A stretch of 64,000 bases of DNA from the NCBI GenBank assembly GCA_015055505.1, contig SVIB01000004.1:1-64000 (forward strand), given 5' to 3'. The notes under the pieces are model-generated. The model saw nothing but the letters and a program-made list of their open reading frames with translations, was not told the DNA's origin and made no database searches. The position numbers were made by a program, and so were the translations under genes. Source of the stretch: Clostridiales bacterium (GTDB lineage: Bacteria > Bacillota > Clostridia > Christensenellales > Borkfalkiaceae). This document shows positions 19,631 through 29,814 of the stretch, in pieces; positions within the stretch are counted from its first letter, which is position 1, and every line of letters begins with the position of its first letter.

Positions 19631-20814
19631 AAATAGCGTTTTTTTCTAATTTTTTAAATCATCATCAGCTGCCTTTATGTGAAGAATTTAACAAAAAACA
19701 AGACGTTGAATTTGTGTTTGTGGCAACAGAACCTATATCGCAGGATAGACTTGATATGGGGTATGCAGATATGAATAAGCAATATTCTTTTGTTTTGCGT
19801 TCCTATGAAGAAGGCGCGGAAGAAAAAGCTATGAAAATCGCAGAAGAGTTTGATGTGGTAATTTTTGGAGCGGCGCCACTTAAATATCTTGAAAAGAGAA
19901 TGCAAAAAGACAAGCTTACGTTTTATTTTTGCGAGCGTCCGCTGAAAAAGGGGTATTGGCGTAGATTTATACCTATTACTCGAAGAAAACTAAATAATGC
20001 TTTTATAAAATTTAAAAATAAGCCGTTGTATCTATTGGGGGCGAGCGCATATGCATCTTACGACTTAAAATTATGCGGTTTTAACGAAAAAAAATGCTTT
20101 AAGTGGGGGTATTTCCCCAAGATTGAAACAAAAAACTTAACGAAATTGTTATCTTTAAAAAACAATAATAATAAAGTTGAGATTTTATATGCCGGAAGAA
20201 TATTAAAGCTAAAAAGAGTAATTGATTTTGTAAAAGCGGTTAAAATTCTTGTGTGTGAAGGTGAAAGTAACTTACATTTTACCATTATAGGTGATGGTGA
20301 AGAAAAAAACAATATTGAAAAATATATTGCTGACAATAAAATTGATAAGTATATAACGATTTTACCGTTTAAAACACCAAGCGAAGTAAGGTGTTTTATG
20401 GAAGGAGCGGATATTTACGTTTTCGGAAGTGATTTTAATGAAGGCTGGGGCGCAGTTGTAAATGAAGCGATGAATAGCGCATGCGCTCTTGTTGTTAGCC
20501 ACGCTGTCGGGTCTGTACCTTATTTAATAAAAAATGGGGATAACGGCTTAATTTATCAATGCGGAAAAGTTGAAGAAATAGCTAGAAACTTAAAAATTTT
20601 AATTGAAAATAAAAAGCTAAGAGATCAAATTGGTGAAAACGCTTATAAAACAATAACTAAGCATTGGACAGCAGAGGTTGCAGCAACAAGGTTGATTGCA
20701 GTTGCCGAAAAAATTCAACAAGGAGAAACCCCATTTTTTGAAGAAGGTGTTTGTTCTTGTGCGACGCCTATAAAAAACTATTGGATAAAAAAGGAAAAGG
20801 AGAATATCAAATGA
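19627..20814 (+). CDS. glycosyltransferase family 4
   Basis: 'ILYAGRILKLKRVIDFVKAVKIL', 'GSDFNEGWGAVVNEAMNSACALVVSHAVGS'. Confidence 0.9.
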   Translation: MKIAFFSNFLNHHQLPLCEEFNKKQDVEFVFVATEPISQDRLDMGYADMNKQYSFVLRSYEEGAEEKAMKIAEEFDVVIFGAAPLKYLEKRMQKDKLTFYFCERPLKKGYWRRFIPITRRKLNNAFIKFKNKPLYLLGASAYASYDLKLCGFNEKKCFKWGYFPKIETKNLTKLLSLKNNNNKVEILYAGRILKLKRVIDFVKAVKILVCEGESNLHFTIIGDGEEKNNIEKYIADNKIDKYITILPFKTPSEVRCFMEGADIYVFGSDFNEGWGAVVNEAMNSACALVVSHAVGSVPYLIKNGDNGLIYQCGKVEEIARNLKILIENKKLRDQIGENAYKTITKHWTAEVAATRLIAVAEKIQQGETPFFEEGVCSCATPIKNYWIKKEKENIK

Positions 20815-21863
20815 GTTTATTTAAAGGAAAAACTTTACTTATAACAGGTGGAACGGGAAGCTTTGGCAACGCCGTTTTAAACAGATTTTTAAAAACAGAT
20901 ATCGGAGAAATCCGTATCTTTTCAAGAGATGAGAAAAAACAGGACGATATGCGTCACGAATTTCAGGCAAAAATGCCCGAGGTTGCTGAAAAAATTAGAT
21001 TTTTTATCGGTGACGTAAGAGATTTGCAGTCAATAAAAAATGCAATGTATGGGGTGGATTACGTTTTCCACGCGGCAGCATTAAAGCAAGTTCCGTCTTG
21101 TGAATTTTTCCCTATTGAGGCAGTAAAAACGAACGTTTTAGGAACGGAGAACGTTTTAACAGCCGCTATTGAGGCAGGAGTTAAAAACGTCGTTTGTCTT
21201 TCAACGGACAAGGCGGCATATCCTGTAAATGCAATGGGTATTTCAAAGGCTCTGGAAGAGCGCGTTTCTGTTGCAAAAGCCCGTACTGTTTCTCCCGAAA
21301 AGACTAAAATTTGCTGTACTAGGTACGGAAACGTTATGTGTAGCCGCGGTTCGGTTATTCCTCTTTGGATAGACCAAATTAAGTCGGGTAAGCCTATAAC
21401 TTTAACTGACGGCTCTATGACTAGATTTATTATGTCGCTGGATGAAGCCGTTGACCTTGTTATATTTGCGTTTGAAAACGGTGTAAGCGGCGATATTCTT
21501 GTGCAAAAAGCCCCAGCTTGTACAATTCAAACTCAAGCAGAGGCAGTTTGTGAGCTTTTTGGCGGTGATAAAAACAATATTAAAACGATAGGAATTAGAC
21601 ACGGTGAAAAAATGTACGAAACACTTTTGACTAATGAGGAATGCGCTAATGCAATAGACCTTGGCAATTTCTACCGTGTTCCTGCGGATAACCGTGGTCT
21701 TAACTATGATAAATATTTTAATAACGGCGACGTAGAGAGAAATACCTTAACAGAATTCAATTCTAATAACACGACTCTTTTAACGGTTGAGGAAGTAAAA
21801 GCAAAGCTTTTAACTCTTTCTTATATTCGTGAAGAACTCGATAAAATGGGTAGAAAATATTAA
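20811..21863 (+). CDS. capE: UDP-GlcNAc 4,6-dehydratase/epimerase, CapE/WbjB type
   Basis: 'LLITGGTGSFGNAVLNRFL', 'SRDEKKQDDMR', 'AALKQVPSCEFFPIEAVKTNVLGTENV'; ATG at 20811 preferred over tracked 20751. Confidence 0.88.
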   Translation: MSLFKGKTLLITGGTGSFGNAVLNRFLKTDIGEIRIFSRDEKKQDDMRHEFQAKMPEVAEKIRFFIGDVRDLQSIKNAMYGVDYVFHAAALKQVPSCEFFPIEAVKTNVLGTENVLTAAIEAGVKNVVCLSTDKAAYPVNAMGISKALEERVSVAKARTVSPEKTKICCTRYGNVMCSRGSVIPLWIDQIKSGKPITLTDGSMTRFIMSLDEAVDLVIFAFENGVSGDILVQKAPACTIQTQAEAVCELFGGDKNNIKTIGIRHGEKMYETLLTNEECANAIDLGNFYRVPADNRGLNYDKYFNNGDVERNTLTEFNSNNTTLLTVEEVKAKLLTLSYIREELDKMGRKY

Positions 21864-21872
21864 GGACAAGCT

Positions 21873-23075
21873 ATGAAAATTTTAGTTACAGGTGCAAAGG
21901 GCTTTGTAGGGAAAAACCTTTGCTCGTCGCTCAAAAATTTAAAAGAAGGCAAGGATAAAACCCGTCCAAATTTACTTATTGAGGAAATTTACGAGTACGA
22001 TTTAGACGGAACGGAAAAAGATTTAGACGAATATACAAAACAAGCCGATTTTGTGTTTAATCTTGCAGGGGTAAACCGTCCTCAAAATAACGAGGAATTT
22101 ATGCAAGGTAATTTTGGATTTGCCTCAACGCTACTTTCATTATTAAAAAAGCACGGCAATAAGTGTCCTATCATGATATCCTCGTCAATTCAAGCTACTT
22201 GTATAGGTCGCTATGACAGTGATTACGGCAGAAGTAAAAAAGCGGGTGAAGACCTTGTTTTTGCTTACGGCGAAGAGACGAAAGCAAAGGTTTGCGTATA
22301 CCGTTTTCCTAATCTTTTTGGGAAATGGTGTAGACCAAATTACAATAGCGCAGTTGCGACGTTTTGTAATAATATTGCAAACGATTTACCGATTACCGTA
22401 AATGATAGGGCGATTGAACTTGAACTTCTCTATATAGACGATTTAGTGACGGAAATGCTTGACCTTTTGGAAGGCAAAGGACATCGTTGCGATTATGACG
22501 GTTTGACGCCTATTGAGAGGGAAAATGGTAGATATTATTTTGCTCCGATTACTCACAAAGTAACGCTTGGCGAGATTGTGGATTTGCTCCATTCTTTCCG
22601 TGAACAAAGCGAAACGCTTATTATTCCCGAAATTCCAAACGGTAGTTTTGCAAAGAAACTCTATTCGACTTATTTGAGTTATTTGCCCAAAGAAAAAGTG
22701 GCGTTTGATCTGAAGATGAAAGAGGATGCGCGCGGTAGTTTTACTGAACTTTTGAAAACCGAGAAGTGTGGACAAGTTTCAATCAATATATCAAAACCTG
22801 GTATAACTAAAGGTCAGCATTGGCACCATACAAAATGGGAGTTTTTTATAGTTGTCGCAGGTCATGGGCTTATTCAACAGAGGAAGATAGGCACGGATGA
22901 GGTCTTAAATTTTGAAGTGAGTGGCGATAAAATCCAAGCGGTACATATGCTTCCCGGCTACACTCACAATATAATCAATTTATCGAAAACTGAAAATTTA
23001 GTGACGGTAATGTGGGCAAACGAGCAGTTTGATCCCGCTCACCCCGATACTTTTTTTGAAATAGTGGAGAAATAA
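21873..23075 (+). CDS. capF: CapF/WbjC-type reductase with C-terminal cupin domain
   Basis: 'ILVTGAKGFVGKNL', C-term 'ISKPGITKGQHWHHTKWEFFIVVAG'; between CapE- and CapG-like genes. Confidence 0.88.
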   Translation: MKILVTGAKGFVGKNLCSSLKNLKEGKDKTRPNLLIEEIYEYDLDGTEKDLDEYTKQADFVFNLAGVNRPQNNEEFMQGNFGFASTLLSLLKKHGNKCPIMISSSIQATCIGRYDSDYGRSKKAGEDLVFAYGEETKAKVCVYRFPNLFGKWCRPNYNSAVATFCNNIANDLPITVNDRAIELELLYIDDLVTEMLDLLEGKGHRCDYDGLTPIERENGRYYFAPITHKVTLGEIVDLLHSFREQSETLIIPEIPNGSFAKKLYSTYLSYLPKEKVAFDLKMKEDARGSFTELLKTEKCGQVSINISKPGITKGQHWHHTKWEFFIVVAGHGLIQQRKIGTDEVLNFEVSGDKIQAVHMLPGYTHNIINLSKTENLVTVMWANEQFDPAHPDTFFEIVEK

Positions 23076-23076
23076 T

Positions 23077-24261
23077 ATGGCAATAAAAACTGATTACTCT
23101 GAAGTTAAGTTTAAGGATAACGGAAAATTAAAATTGCTTATAATAGTGGGTACTCGCCCTGAAATTATAAGGCTTGCAGCGGTAATAAACAAATGCCGTC
23201 AGTATTTTGATTGCATTCTTGCGCACACGGGACAAAATTATGACTATAATTTAAACGGGGTATTCTTTAAAGATTTAAAACTTGCCGATCCCGAAGTGTA
23301 TATGGATGCCGTCGGCGACGATTTGGGCGCTACGGTTGGCAATATTATAAATTGCTCGTATAAACTTATGTCGCAAATTAAGCCTGACGCGTTACTTATT
23401 TTGGGCGATACTAACAGTTGTCTTTCGGCAATTCCTGCAAAAAGACTTCATATTCCTATTTTTCACATGGAGGCAGGTAACCGCTGTAAGGATGAGTGTT
23501 TGCCAGAAGAAACAAACCGCCGAATTGTAGATATTATTTCGGACGTCAATTTGGCGTATTCCGAGCATGCGCGCCGTTATCTTGCGGATTGCGGACTTCC
23601 TAAAGAGAGAACTTACGTAACTGGTTCGCCAATGGCAGAAGTTTTGCATAGTAATTTGCAAGAAATAAAGGATAGTGACGTTTTAACAAGGCTTAATTTG
23701 GAGCCTAAAAAATACATTTTACTTTCGGCGCACAGAGAAGAAAATATCGACACCGAAAAGAACTTTTTATCGCTTTTTACAGCAATAAATAAAATGGCGG
23801 AAAAATACGATATGCCTATTTTATATTCTTGTCATCCAAGAAGCAAAAAGAGATTAGAGGCAAGTGGATTTAAGCTTGATAGTAGAGTAATTTGTAACCA
23901 ACCGCTAGGGTTTCACGACTACAACAACCTTCAAATGAATGCTTTTTGTGTAGTATCCGATAGTGGAACTCTTCCCGAGGAAAGCAGCTTTTTTACAAGC
24001 GTAGGAAATCCTTTCCCTGCCGTATGTATTCGTACGTCGACTGAAAGACCTGAGGCTCTTGATAAAGCTTGCTTTGTGTTGGCGGGGATTGACGAAAAGA
24101 ATCTTTTGCAAGCGGTTGAAACTGCGGTTGAGCTTACAAAAGACGGAAGTCACGGTATTTCGGTGCCCGATTATGTAGAGGAAAACGTGTCTACAAAGGT
24201 TGTAAAAATAATTCAATCTTACGTTGGAATAGTTGACAAAATGGTCTGGAGAAAGTATTAA
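23077..24261 (+). CDS. capG: UDP-N-acetylglucosamine 2-epimerase family, CapG/WbjD type
   Basis: 'IIVGTRPEIIRLAAVINKC', 'HTGQNYDYNLNGVFF', 'MEAGNRCKDECLPEETNRRI'. Confidence 0.88.
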   Translation: MAIKTDYSEVKFKDNGKLKLLIIVGTRPEIIRLAAVINKCRQYFDCILAHTGQNYDYNLNGVFFKDLKLADPEVYMDAVGDDLGATVGNIINCSYKLMSQIKPDALLILGDTNSCLSAIPAKRLHIPIFHMEAGNRCKDECLPEETNRRIVDIISDVNLAYSEHARRYLADCGLPKERTYVTGSPMAEVLHSNLQEIKDSDVLTRLNLEPKKYILLSAHREENIDTEKNFLSLFTAINKMAEKYDMPILYSCHPRSKKRLEASGFKLDSRVICNQPLGFHDYNNLQMNAFCVVSDSGTLPEESSFFTSVGNPFPAVCIRTSTERPEALDKACFVLAGIDEKNLLQAVETAVELTKDGSHGISVPDYVEENVSTKVVKIIQSYVGIVDKMVWRKY

Positions 24262-24269
24262 AAGTAGGC

Positions 24270-24285
24270 CTATAAGTTGATTATT
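24270..24285 (+). repeat. repeat motif copy A: CTATAAGTTGATTATT
   Basis: Begins 8 nt after capG-like stop. Confidence 0.88.
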
Positions 24286-24319
24286 TGCAAAAACAAGTAA
24301 ATACACGGAGAAATATTAA

Positions 24320-25492
24320 ATGCGTTGCAACGAAAAATTTACCGAAACGTATAAAAAAGAGCCTGCGGCGATAGCGTTTTGTCCCTACCGCGTGTGCCCG
24401 ATAGGCGCGCACAGCGATCATCAATACGGAAAAATAACCGGATTTGCTATTGATAAGGGAATACATATTGCTTACTCGCCTAAACAAAACGGCGTTATTG
24501 AGCTATCTTCCTTACAATTTAACAAACGCGCACAATGGCACGTAAGGTCAGTTTCTGAAACGAAAGAAAACGACTGGGCAGATTATCTGCGTGGCGCAAC
24601 GTTAATGCTATCGCAAAAATATCCGTTAAAGGTAGGTCTTTGCGGAGTTATTGAGGGGACTCTTCCTATAGGTGGGCTTTCGTCGTCTGCTGCCGTAACT
24701 ATTGCTTTCTTGTCTGCTCTTTGTAAGGTAAATGAAATTCATCTTACCGAGCTGGAAATGATTTTAACCGCGCAAGCGGCAGAAAATAAATACGTTGGCG
24801 TGTCGTGCGGAAAGCTTGATCAATCATGTGAGGTGTTTGCTAAACGGGACAAGCTTTTGTACCTTGATACAAAAGACGATTCGTATGAGCTTATTTCTGC
24901 TCCGAAGACAATGAAACCGTATAAGTTTGCTATTTTCTTTTCAGGCGTTGAGCGTTCTCTTGCCGGCAGTAAATTTAATATGCGAGTGGACGAGTGCCGT
25001 AGTGCGGCTTATGCGTTAAAGGCGTTTAGCGGTATGGAATACGGTAAATTTAGCGATACGTTTCTACGTGACGTGCCCTATGAAACGTATTTAAAATATA
25101 GAGATAAGCTACCGGAAAACTGGCGCAAGCGCGCTGAGCACTGGTATACGGAATTTAAGCGTGTAGAGGCTGGCGCAGAAGCTTGGCGTAGGGGTGATAT
25201 TGAAACTTTCGGTAAGCTCTCTTTTGAAAGTGGAAATTCTTCTATTTATAATTATGAAACAGGCTCTGAAGAATTGAAAACGTTATATGAAATTATGCTA
25301 AAAACAGACGGTATTTATGGCGGAAGGTTTAGCGGCGCAGGATTTAAAGGGTGCTGTATGGCGATTATTGATCCAAGCTATGCTGATAAAATAGAGAAAA
25401 AAGTTACAAATGAATATTTGAAAGCTTTTCCGGCATTAGGCGGAAAGTTTTCGGTGCATATTTGTGATACTGCGGACGGTGTAGAATTATGA
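24320..25492 (+). CDS. GHMP kinase, galacturonokinase-like
   Basis: 'CPYRVCPIGAHSDHQ', 'PIGGLSSSAAVTIA', 'GGRFSGAGFKGCCMAIID'; resembles recalled plant GalAK motifs. Confidence 0.8.
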   Translation: MRCNEKFTETYKKEPAAIAFCPYRVCPIGAHSDHQYGKITGFAIDKGIHIAYSPKQNGVIELSSLQFNKRAQWHVRSVSETKENDWADYLRGATLMLSQKYPLKVGLCGVIEGTLPIGGLSSSAAVTIAFLSALCKVNEIHLTELEMILTAQAAENKYVGVSCGKLDQSCEVFAKRDKLLYLDTKDDSYELISAPKTMKPYKFAIFFSGVERSLAGSKFNMRVDECRSAAYALKAFSGMEYGKFSDTFLRDVPYETYLKYRDKLPENWRKRAEHWYTEFKRVEAGAEAWRRGDIETFGKLSFESGNSSIYNYETGSEELKTLYEIMLKTDGIYGGRFSGAGFKGCCMAIIDPSYADKIEKKVTNEYLKAFPALGGKFSVHICDTADGVEL

Positions 25493-26223
25493 AATGCTTA
25501 ATATTAGCGGCGGGATACGCTACAAGATTATATCCTTTGACTGAAAATTTCCCCAAGCCATTATTAAAGGTGCAAGAAAAGACAATTCTTGACTGGCTAC
25601 TTGACGATATTGAATCGCTTGGCGCGGTTGATGAATACGTAGTTATTTCTAATCATAAATTTGCAGATTGCTTCCATAGCTGGAGCTCGCAAAAGCAACA
25701 AAAAATTACCGTTGTTGACGACGGAACGAGTACAAATGAAACTAGACTAGGCGCGGTGAGAGATATTCAGTTTGCTATTGACGAGCTTAAGCTTGATGAC
25801 GATATGCTTGTAATTGCGGGAGATAATCTTCTTGATTTTAGCTTAACTAAATTTATCGTTTATGCTCAAGAGAAAAAAACCTCTTGTATTATGCGTTATT
25901 TTGAGGAGTCTGTTCAAAGGCTGCAAAAATGCGGCGTGGCAGAGGTGGATGAGACCGATAAGGTTATTCATTTAACGGAGAAGCCGTCCAAACCTAAGTC
26001 TAATTGGGCTTGCCCGCCGTTCTATTATTACACAAAAGAGGACGCGAGACTTATAAAGAAGGGAATTGAAAGCGGCTGCGGAGTAGACGCGCCCGGTAGT
26101 TATATAGCTTGGCTTTGCTCGCAAACCAAAGTGCATGCTATGGAAATGCCCGGAAGGCGTTACGATATCGGGAATTTGGAAAGCTACGAAAAAGTACAAA
26201 AGGAGTACAAAGGTATATGTTAA
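25489..26223 (+). CDS. sugar-1-phosphate nucleotidyltransferase
   Basis: 'MKCLILAAGYATRLYPLTENFPKPLLKVQEKTILDWLLDDI'. Confidence 0.92.
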   Translation: MKCLILAAGYATRLYPLTENFPKPLLKVQEKTILDWLLDDIESLGAVDEYVVISNHKFADCFHSWSSQKQQKITVVDDGTSTNETRLGAVRDIQFAIDELKLDDDMLVIAGDNLLDFSLTKFIVYAQEKKTSCIMRYFEESVQRLQKCGVAEVDETDKVIHLTEKPSKPKSNWACPPFYYYTKEDARLIKKGIESGCGVDAPGSYIAWLCSQTKVHAMEMPGRRYDIGNLESYEKVQKEYKGIC

Positions 26224-27290
26224 AGTCAAACGTAGAGCTAAATAATAAAACTGTTTTAATAACGGGAGCAGCTGGGTTTATAGGTTGTAATCTCGTGTTG
26301 GAGCTTTTACGTTCTTATCAAAACACTCATATCGTCGGTATTGATAATATGAACGACTACTACGACGTATCTATCAAAGAATACCGACTTAGCGAAATAC
26401 AAAAAGCGGTTAGTAAAAAAGATGATTGTAAGTGGGATTTCATACGCGGAAGTATTGCGGATAAGACTCTTATCGATAATGTTTTTACTAAGTATAAGCC
26501 TGCGGTTGTCGTTAATTTGGCAGCGCAAGCAGGAGTTAGATATTCGATCACTAATCCCGACGTGTATATTGAGGCAAATTTAATAGGCTTTTATAATATT
26601 TTAGAAGCGTGCCGTCATAATCCCGTAGAGCATTTAGTGTACGCGTCCAGTTCGTCGGTATACGGTTCAAACAAAAAAGTGCCGTATTCAACAGAGGATA
26701 AGGTTGATAATCCCGTATCTTTATATGCGGTGACAAAAAAATCTAATGAGTTATTAGCGCACGCGTACAGTAAACTGTACAATATTCCATCAACCGGACT
26801 TCGTTTCTTTACTGTTTACGGACCGGCAGGAAGACCTGATATGGCATATTTTGGGTTTACTAATAAGCTTTTGAAGGGCGAAAAAATCCAAATTTTCAAC
26901 TATGGAAACTGCAAGCGTGATTTTACGTTTGTTGATGATATCGTAGAGGGTGTAAAGCGAGTTATGCAACATGCGCCCGAAAAGAAAAATGGCGAGGACG
27001 GATTGCCGTTACCGCCGTACAAGGTGTATAATATAGGAAATAGCAGTCCTGAAAATCTACTTGATTTTGTGGATATTTTGCAGCAGGAGCTTATCCGCGC
27101 AGAGGTATTACCGGCTGATTATGATTTTGAGGCGCATAAAGAGCTTGTGCCGATGCAGGCGGGAGACGTACCTATTACGTATGCCGATACCTCGGCGCTT
27201 GAGGCGGATTTAGGTTTTAAGCCGGCAACGCCTCTTCGTGTTGGGCTTCGCAAATTTGCCGAATGGTATAAAGAGTTTTATAAAGTGTAA
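26217..27290 (+). CDS. UDP-glucuronate 4-epimerase-like SDR
   Basis: 'VLITGAAGFIGCNLVLELL', 'GIDNMNDYYDVSIKEYRL', 'FFTVYGPAGRPDMAYFGFT'; ATG 26217 preferred over tracked 26109. Confidence 0.9.
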   Translation: MLKSNVELNNKTVLITGAAGFIGCNLVLELLRSYQNTHIVGIDNMNDYYDVSIKEYRLSEIQKAVSKKDDCKWDFIRGSIADKTLIDNVFTKYKPAVVVNLAAQAGVRYSITNPDVYIEANLIGFYNILEACRHNPVEHLVYASSSSVYGSNKKVPYSTEDKVDNPVSLYAVTKKSNELLAHAYSKLYNIPSTGLRFFTVYGPAGRPDMAYFGFTNKLLKGEKIQIFNYGNCKRDFTFVDDIVEGVKRVMQHAPEKKNGEDGLPLPPYKVYNIGNSSPENLLDFVDILQQELIRAEVLPADYDFEAHKELVPMQAGDVPITYADTSALEADLGFKPATPLRVGLRKFAEWYKEFYKV

Positions 27291-27431
27291 AATTAAGTTT
27301 GCAACCGAGTTGCCATAGGAGACACCATAGGGACAAGGTCGCAGCTGTATTTTCAAAGAATAGATTTTTCGCTACGGAGACGTTTGGATAGGAATTTGTT
27401 CCTTCATAATGAATATTAAGGAGAAAATTAA

Positions 27432-28616
27432 ATGAAAATAGCAGTCGCAGGGACCGGTTACGTCGGTCTTTCTATGGCAGTGTTGCTTGCGCAACATAAT
27501 GAAGTAACGGCAGTAGATATAATTCCTGCCAAGGTAGAGCTTATCAACAATAAAAAATCGCCTATAGCAGACAAAGAAATTGAAGAATACTTGGCGACAA
27601 AGGAACTAAATTTAGTTGCAACGACAAATGGCGCAGAGGCGTATAGAGAAGCAGAAATAGTTATAATTTCAACGCCTACAAACTATGACGAAAGAAAGAA
27701 TTATTTTGACACCTCGTCGGTAGAAAGCGTTATAGAACAGGTGATAGAGGTAAATCCCGACGCGGTAATGATTGTAAAAAGCACCGTTCCCGTTGGATTT
27801 ACAGAAAGCGTACGTGAGAAATACTGTTGCGATAATATTCTTTTCAGCCCCGAATTTTTAAGGGAAGGAAGAGCTTTATACGACAACTTATATCCAAGCC
27901 GTATTATAGTCGGCGTTCCCGTAAGAAACGCAAGGCTAAAAAAGGCGGCGGAGCTTTTTGCTCAATTATTACAGCAAGGCGCAATAAAAGAAGATATAGA
28001 AGTGCGGTTTATGAATCCTACCGAAGCTGAGGCTGTTAAGTTGTTTGCTAACACTTATCTCGCTTTAAGAGTTTCGTTTTTTAACGAACTGGATACTTAT
28101 GCGTCGGTACGCGGTCTAGATACGAAATCAATAATTGAAGGCGTAGGGTTAGATCCCCGTATAGGAAGTCATTATAATAATCCGTCGTTTGGTTACGGTG
28201 GGTATTGCTTGCCAAAAGATACAAAACAGCTTTTAGCAAACTATAACGACGTGCCTCAAAATATAATTTCCGCTATCGTTGCGGCTAATAGCACGAGAAA
28301 GGATTTTATTGCCGACCAAATTATAGCAAGACGTCCAAAGGTGGTGGGCGTATATCGATTAACAATGAAGGCGGGAAGCGATAATTTCCGTCAAAGTAGT
28401 ATTCAGGGCGTAATGAAGCGCATAAAGGCAAAAGGTATTGAGGTGGTTATTTATGAGCCGACAATGCGGGATAATACCTTCTTTAATAGCCGTGTAATTA
28501 GAGATTTAAACGAGTTTAAAAATACGTGCGACGTTATTTTAGCAAACAGATACAGTGAAGAAATTTCAGACGTTTTAGACAAAGTATATACTAGAGATTT
28601 GTATTTTAGAGATTAA
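27432..28616 (+). CDS. ugd: UDP-glucose 6-dehydrogenase
   Basis: '[25 protein letters not shown]', '[24 protein letters not shown]', '[18 protein letters not shown]'. Confidence 0.93.
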   Translation: MKIAVAGTGYVGLSMAVLLAQHNEVTAVDIIPAKVELINNKKSPIADKEIEEYLATKELNLVATTNGAEAYREAEIVIISTPTNYDERKNYFDTSSVESVIEQVIEVNPDAVMIVKSTVPVGFTESVREKYCCDNILFSPEFLREGRALYDNLYPSRIIVGVPVRNARLKKAAELFAQLLQQGAIKEDIEVRFMNPTEAEAVKLFANTYLALRVSFFNELDTYASVRGLDTKSIIEGVGLDPRIGSHYNNPSFGYGGYCLPKDTKQLLANYNDVPQNIISAIVAANSTRKDFIADQIIARRPKVVGVYRLTMKAGSDNFRQSSIQGVMKRIKAKGIEVVIYEPTMRDNTFFNSRVIRDLNEFKNTCDVILANRYSEEISDVLDKVYTRDLYFRD

Positions 28617-29813
28617 ATGGATGTATGTAATATGACTAATACCGAAAGGTTTTTTATAGAATGCGTTAAAAAAGGAATAAACAATGAAAAGCTTGAAAAT
28701 AAAGAGCTTATTCCCAAAGACGTAGATTATAAACAACTTTATAAACTTTGCGCGTCGCATTCAATGAGTGTGATTGTTTGTAAGGCGATAGAAAACGTTA
28801 GACAAGAAATGCCTGAAGGGTTTTTAAACGCCATAGATAGGTCGGTGCAACGACACGTTATAAAAGACGTGCAAAGCGAGATTGATATAAAAACAGTGCT
28901 TGATGCTTTTGAGGATAACGGAATAAAACACATGCCTCTTAAAGGTTATCATCTTAAAAAGTTGTATCCGTCAACCGAAATGAGATATGCGTCCGACTGT
29001 GACGTTTTAATTGATATTGAGCAGTTAAAACAAGTGCGCGCTTTAGTTGATGAGTTAGGTCTTGCGACTAAACGCCATGACGAGCATCACGATATTGTAT
29101 ATTATCCTGAAACTAAAACGATTTTTGAACTTCATAAATGTATTTTCGTAGGTCCTTTAAAAAAATATTTTGGTATTGGTTTTGAAAGGGCGACTGTAAA
29201 AGACGGTTATAAATATTTTTATGAAATGAATAGAGAGATTTTTTACATTTCAATTCTTGCACATTCTGCTTATCATTTTGCTGAAAGCGCAGGTGTTGGT
29301 ATTAGGCATTTAACGGATATTTATCTTTATAGAAAAGCCTATGACTTAAATGAAGAATATTTAGACGAAGAACTTAAAAAGTGTGGGCTTTTACAGTTTA
29401 AAAACCAATTTGAAAAACTGTCGAATTTCTTTTTTAAGGACGAGCAAGCGGACGAGTTTACTTTAAAACTTGCGGATCATATAATTGAATCTACTTTGTT
29501 TTCAAATGAAGAAAAGAAAGCGGCGTCAGACGTCGCTTCTAAAAGTAATGATAGTAGTTGCGACGTTAAAAAGGCAAAAAAACGCACTTTTTGGAGTGCT
29601 CTTTTTCCACCTAAAGAAAATATGCAGTTTTCATATCCTATATTAAAAAAACATCTTTGGCTTTTACCGATATTTTATTTTGTTAGATGGTTTCACGTGT
29701 TGTTTACACGACCTAAAAATATTTCAAAATTAAAATCGGTAGGCAAAGTAAAAAGCGAAGAATTGGATGAGATGAAGTATATCCGTACAGGACTTGGAAT
29801 AAATGAACTTTAA
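28617..29813 (+). CDS. uncharacterised nucleotidyltransferase-fold protein (NTP_transf_5-like)
   Basis: 'HMPLKGYHLKKLYPSTEMRYASDCDVLIDI'. Confidence 0.78.
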   Translation: MDVCNMTNTERFFIECVKKGINNEKLENKELIPKDVDYKQLYKLCASHSMSVIVCKAIENVRQEMPEGFLNAIDRSVQRHVIKDVQSEIDIKTVLDAFEDNGIKHMPLKGYHLKKLYPSTEMRYASDCDVLIDIEQLKQVRALVDELGLATKRHDEHHDIVYYPETKTIFELHKCIFVGPLKKYFGIGFERATVKDGYKYFYEMNREIFYISILAHSAYHFAESAGVGIRHLTDIYLYRKAYDLNEEYLDEELKKCGLLQFKNQFEKLSNFFFKDEQADEFTLKLADHIIESTLFSNEEKKAASDVASKSNDSSCDVKKAKKRTFWSALFPPKENMQFSYPILKKHLWLLPIFYFVRWFHVLFTRPKNISKLKSVGKVKSEELDEMKYIRTGLGINEL

Positions 29814-29814
29814 T

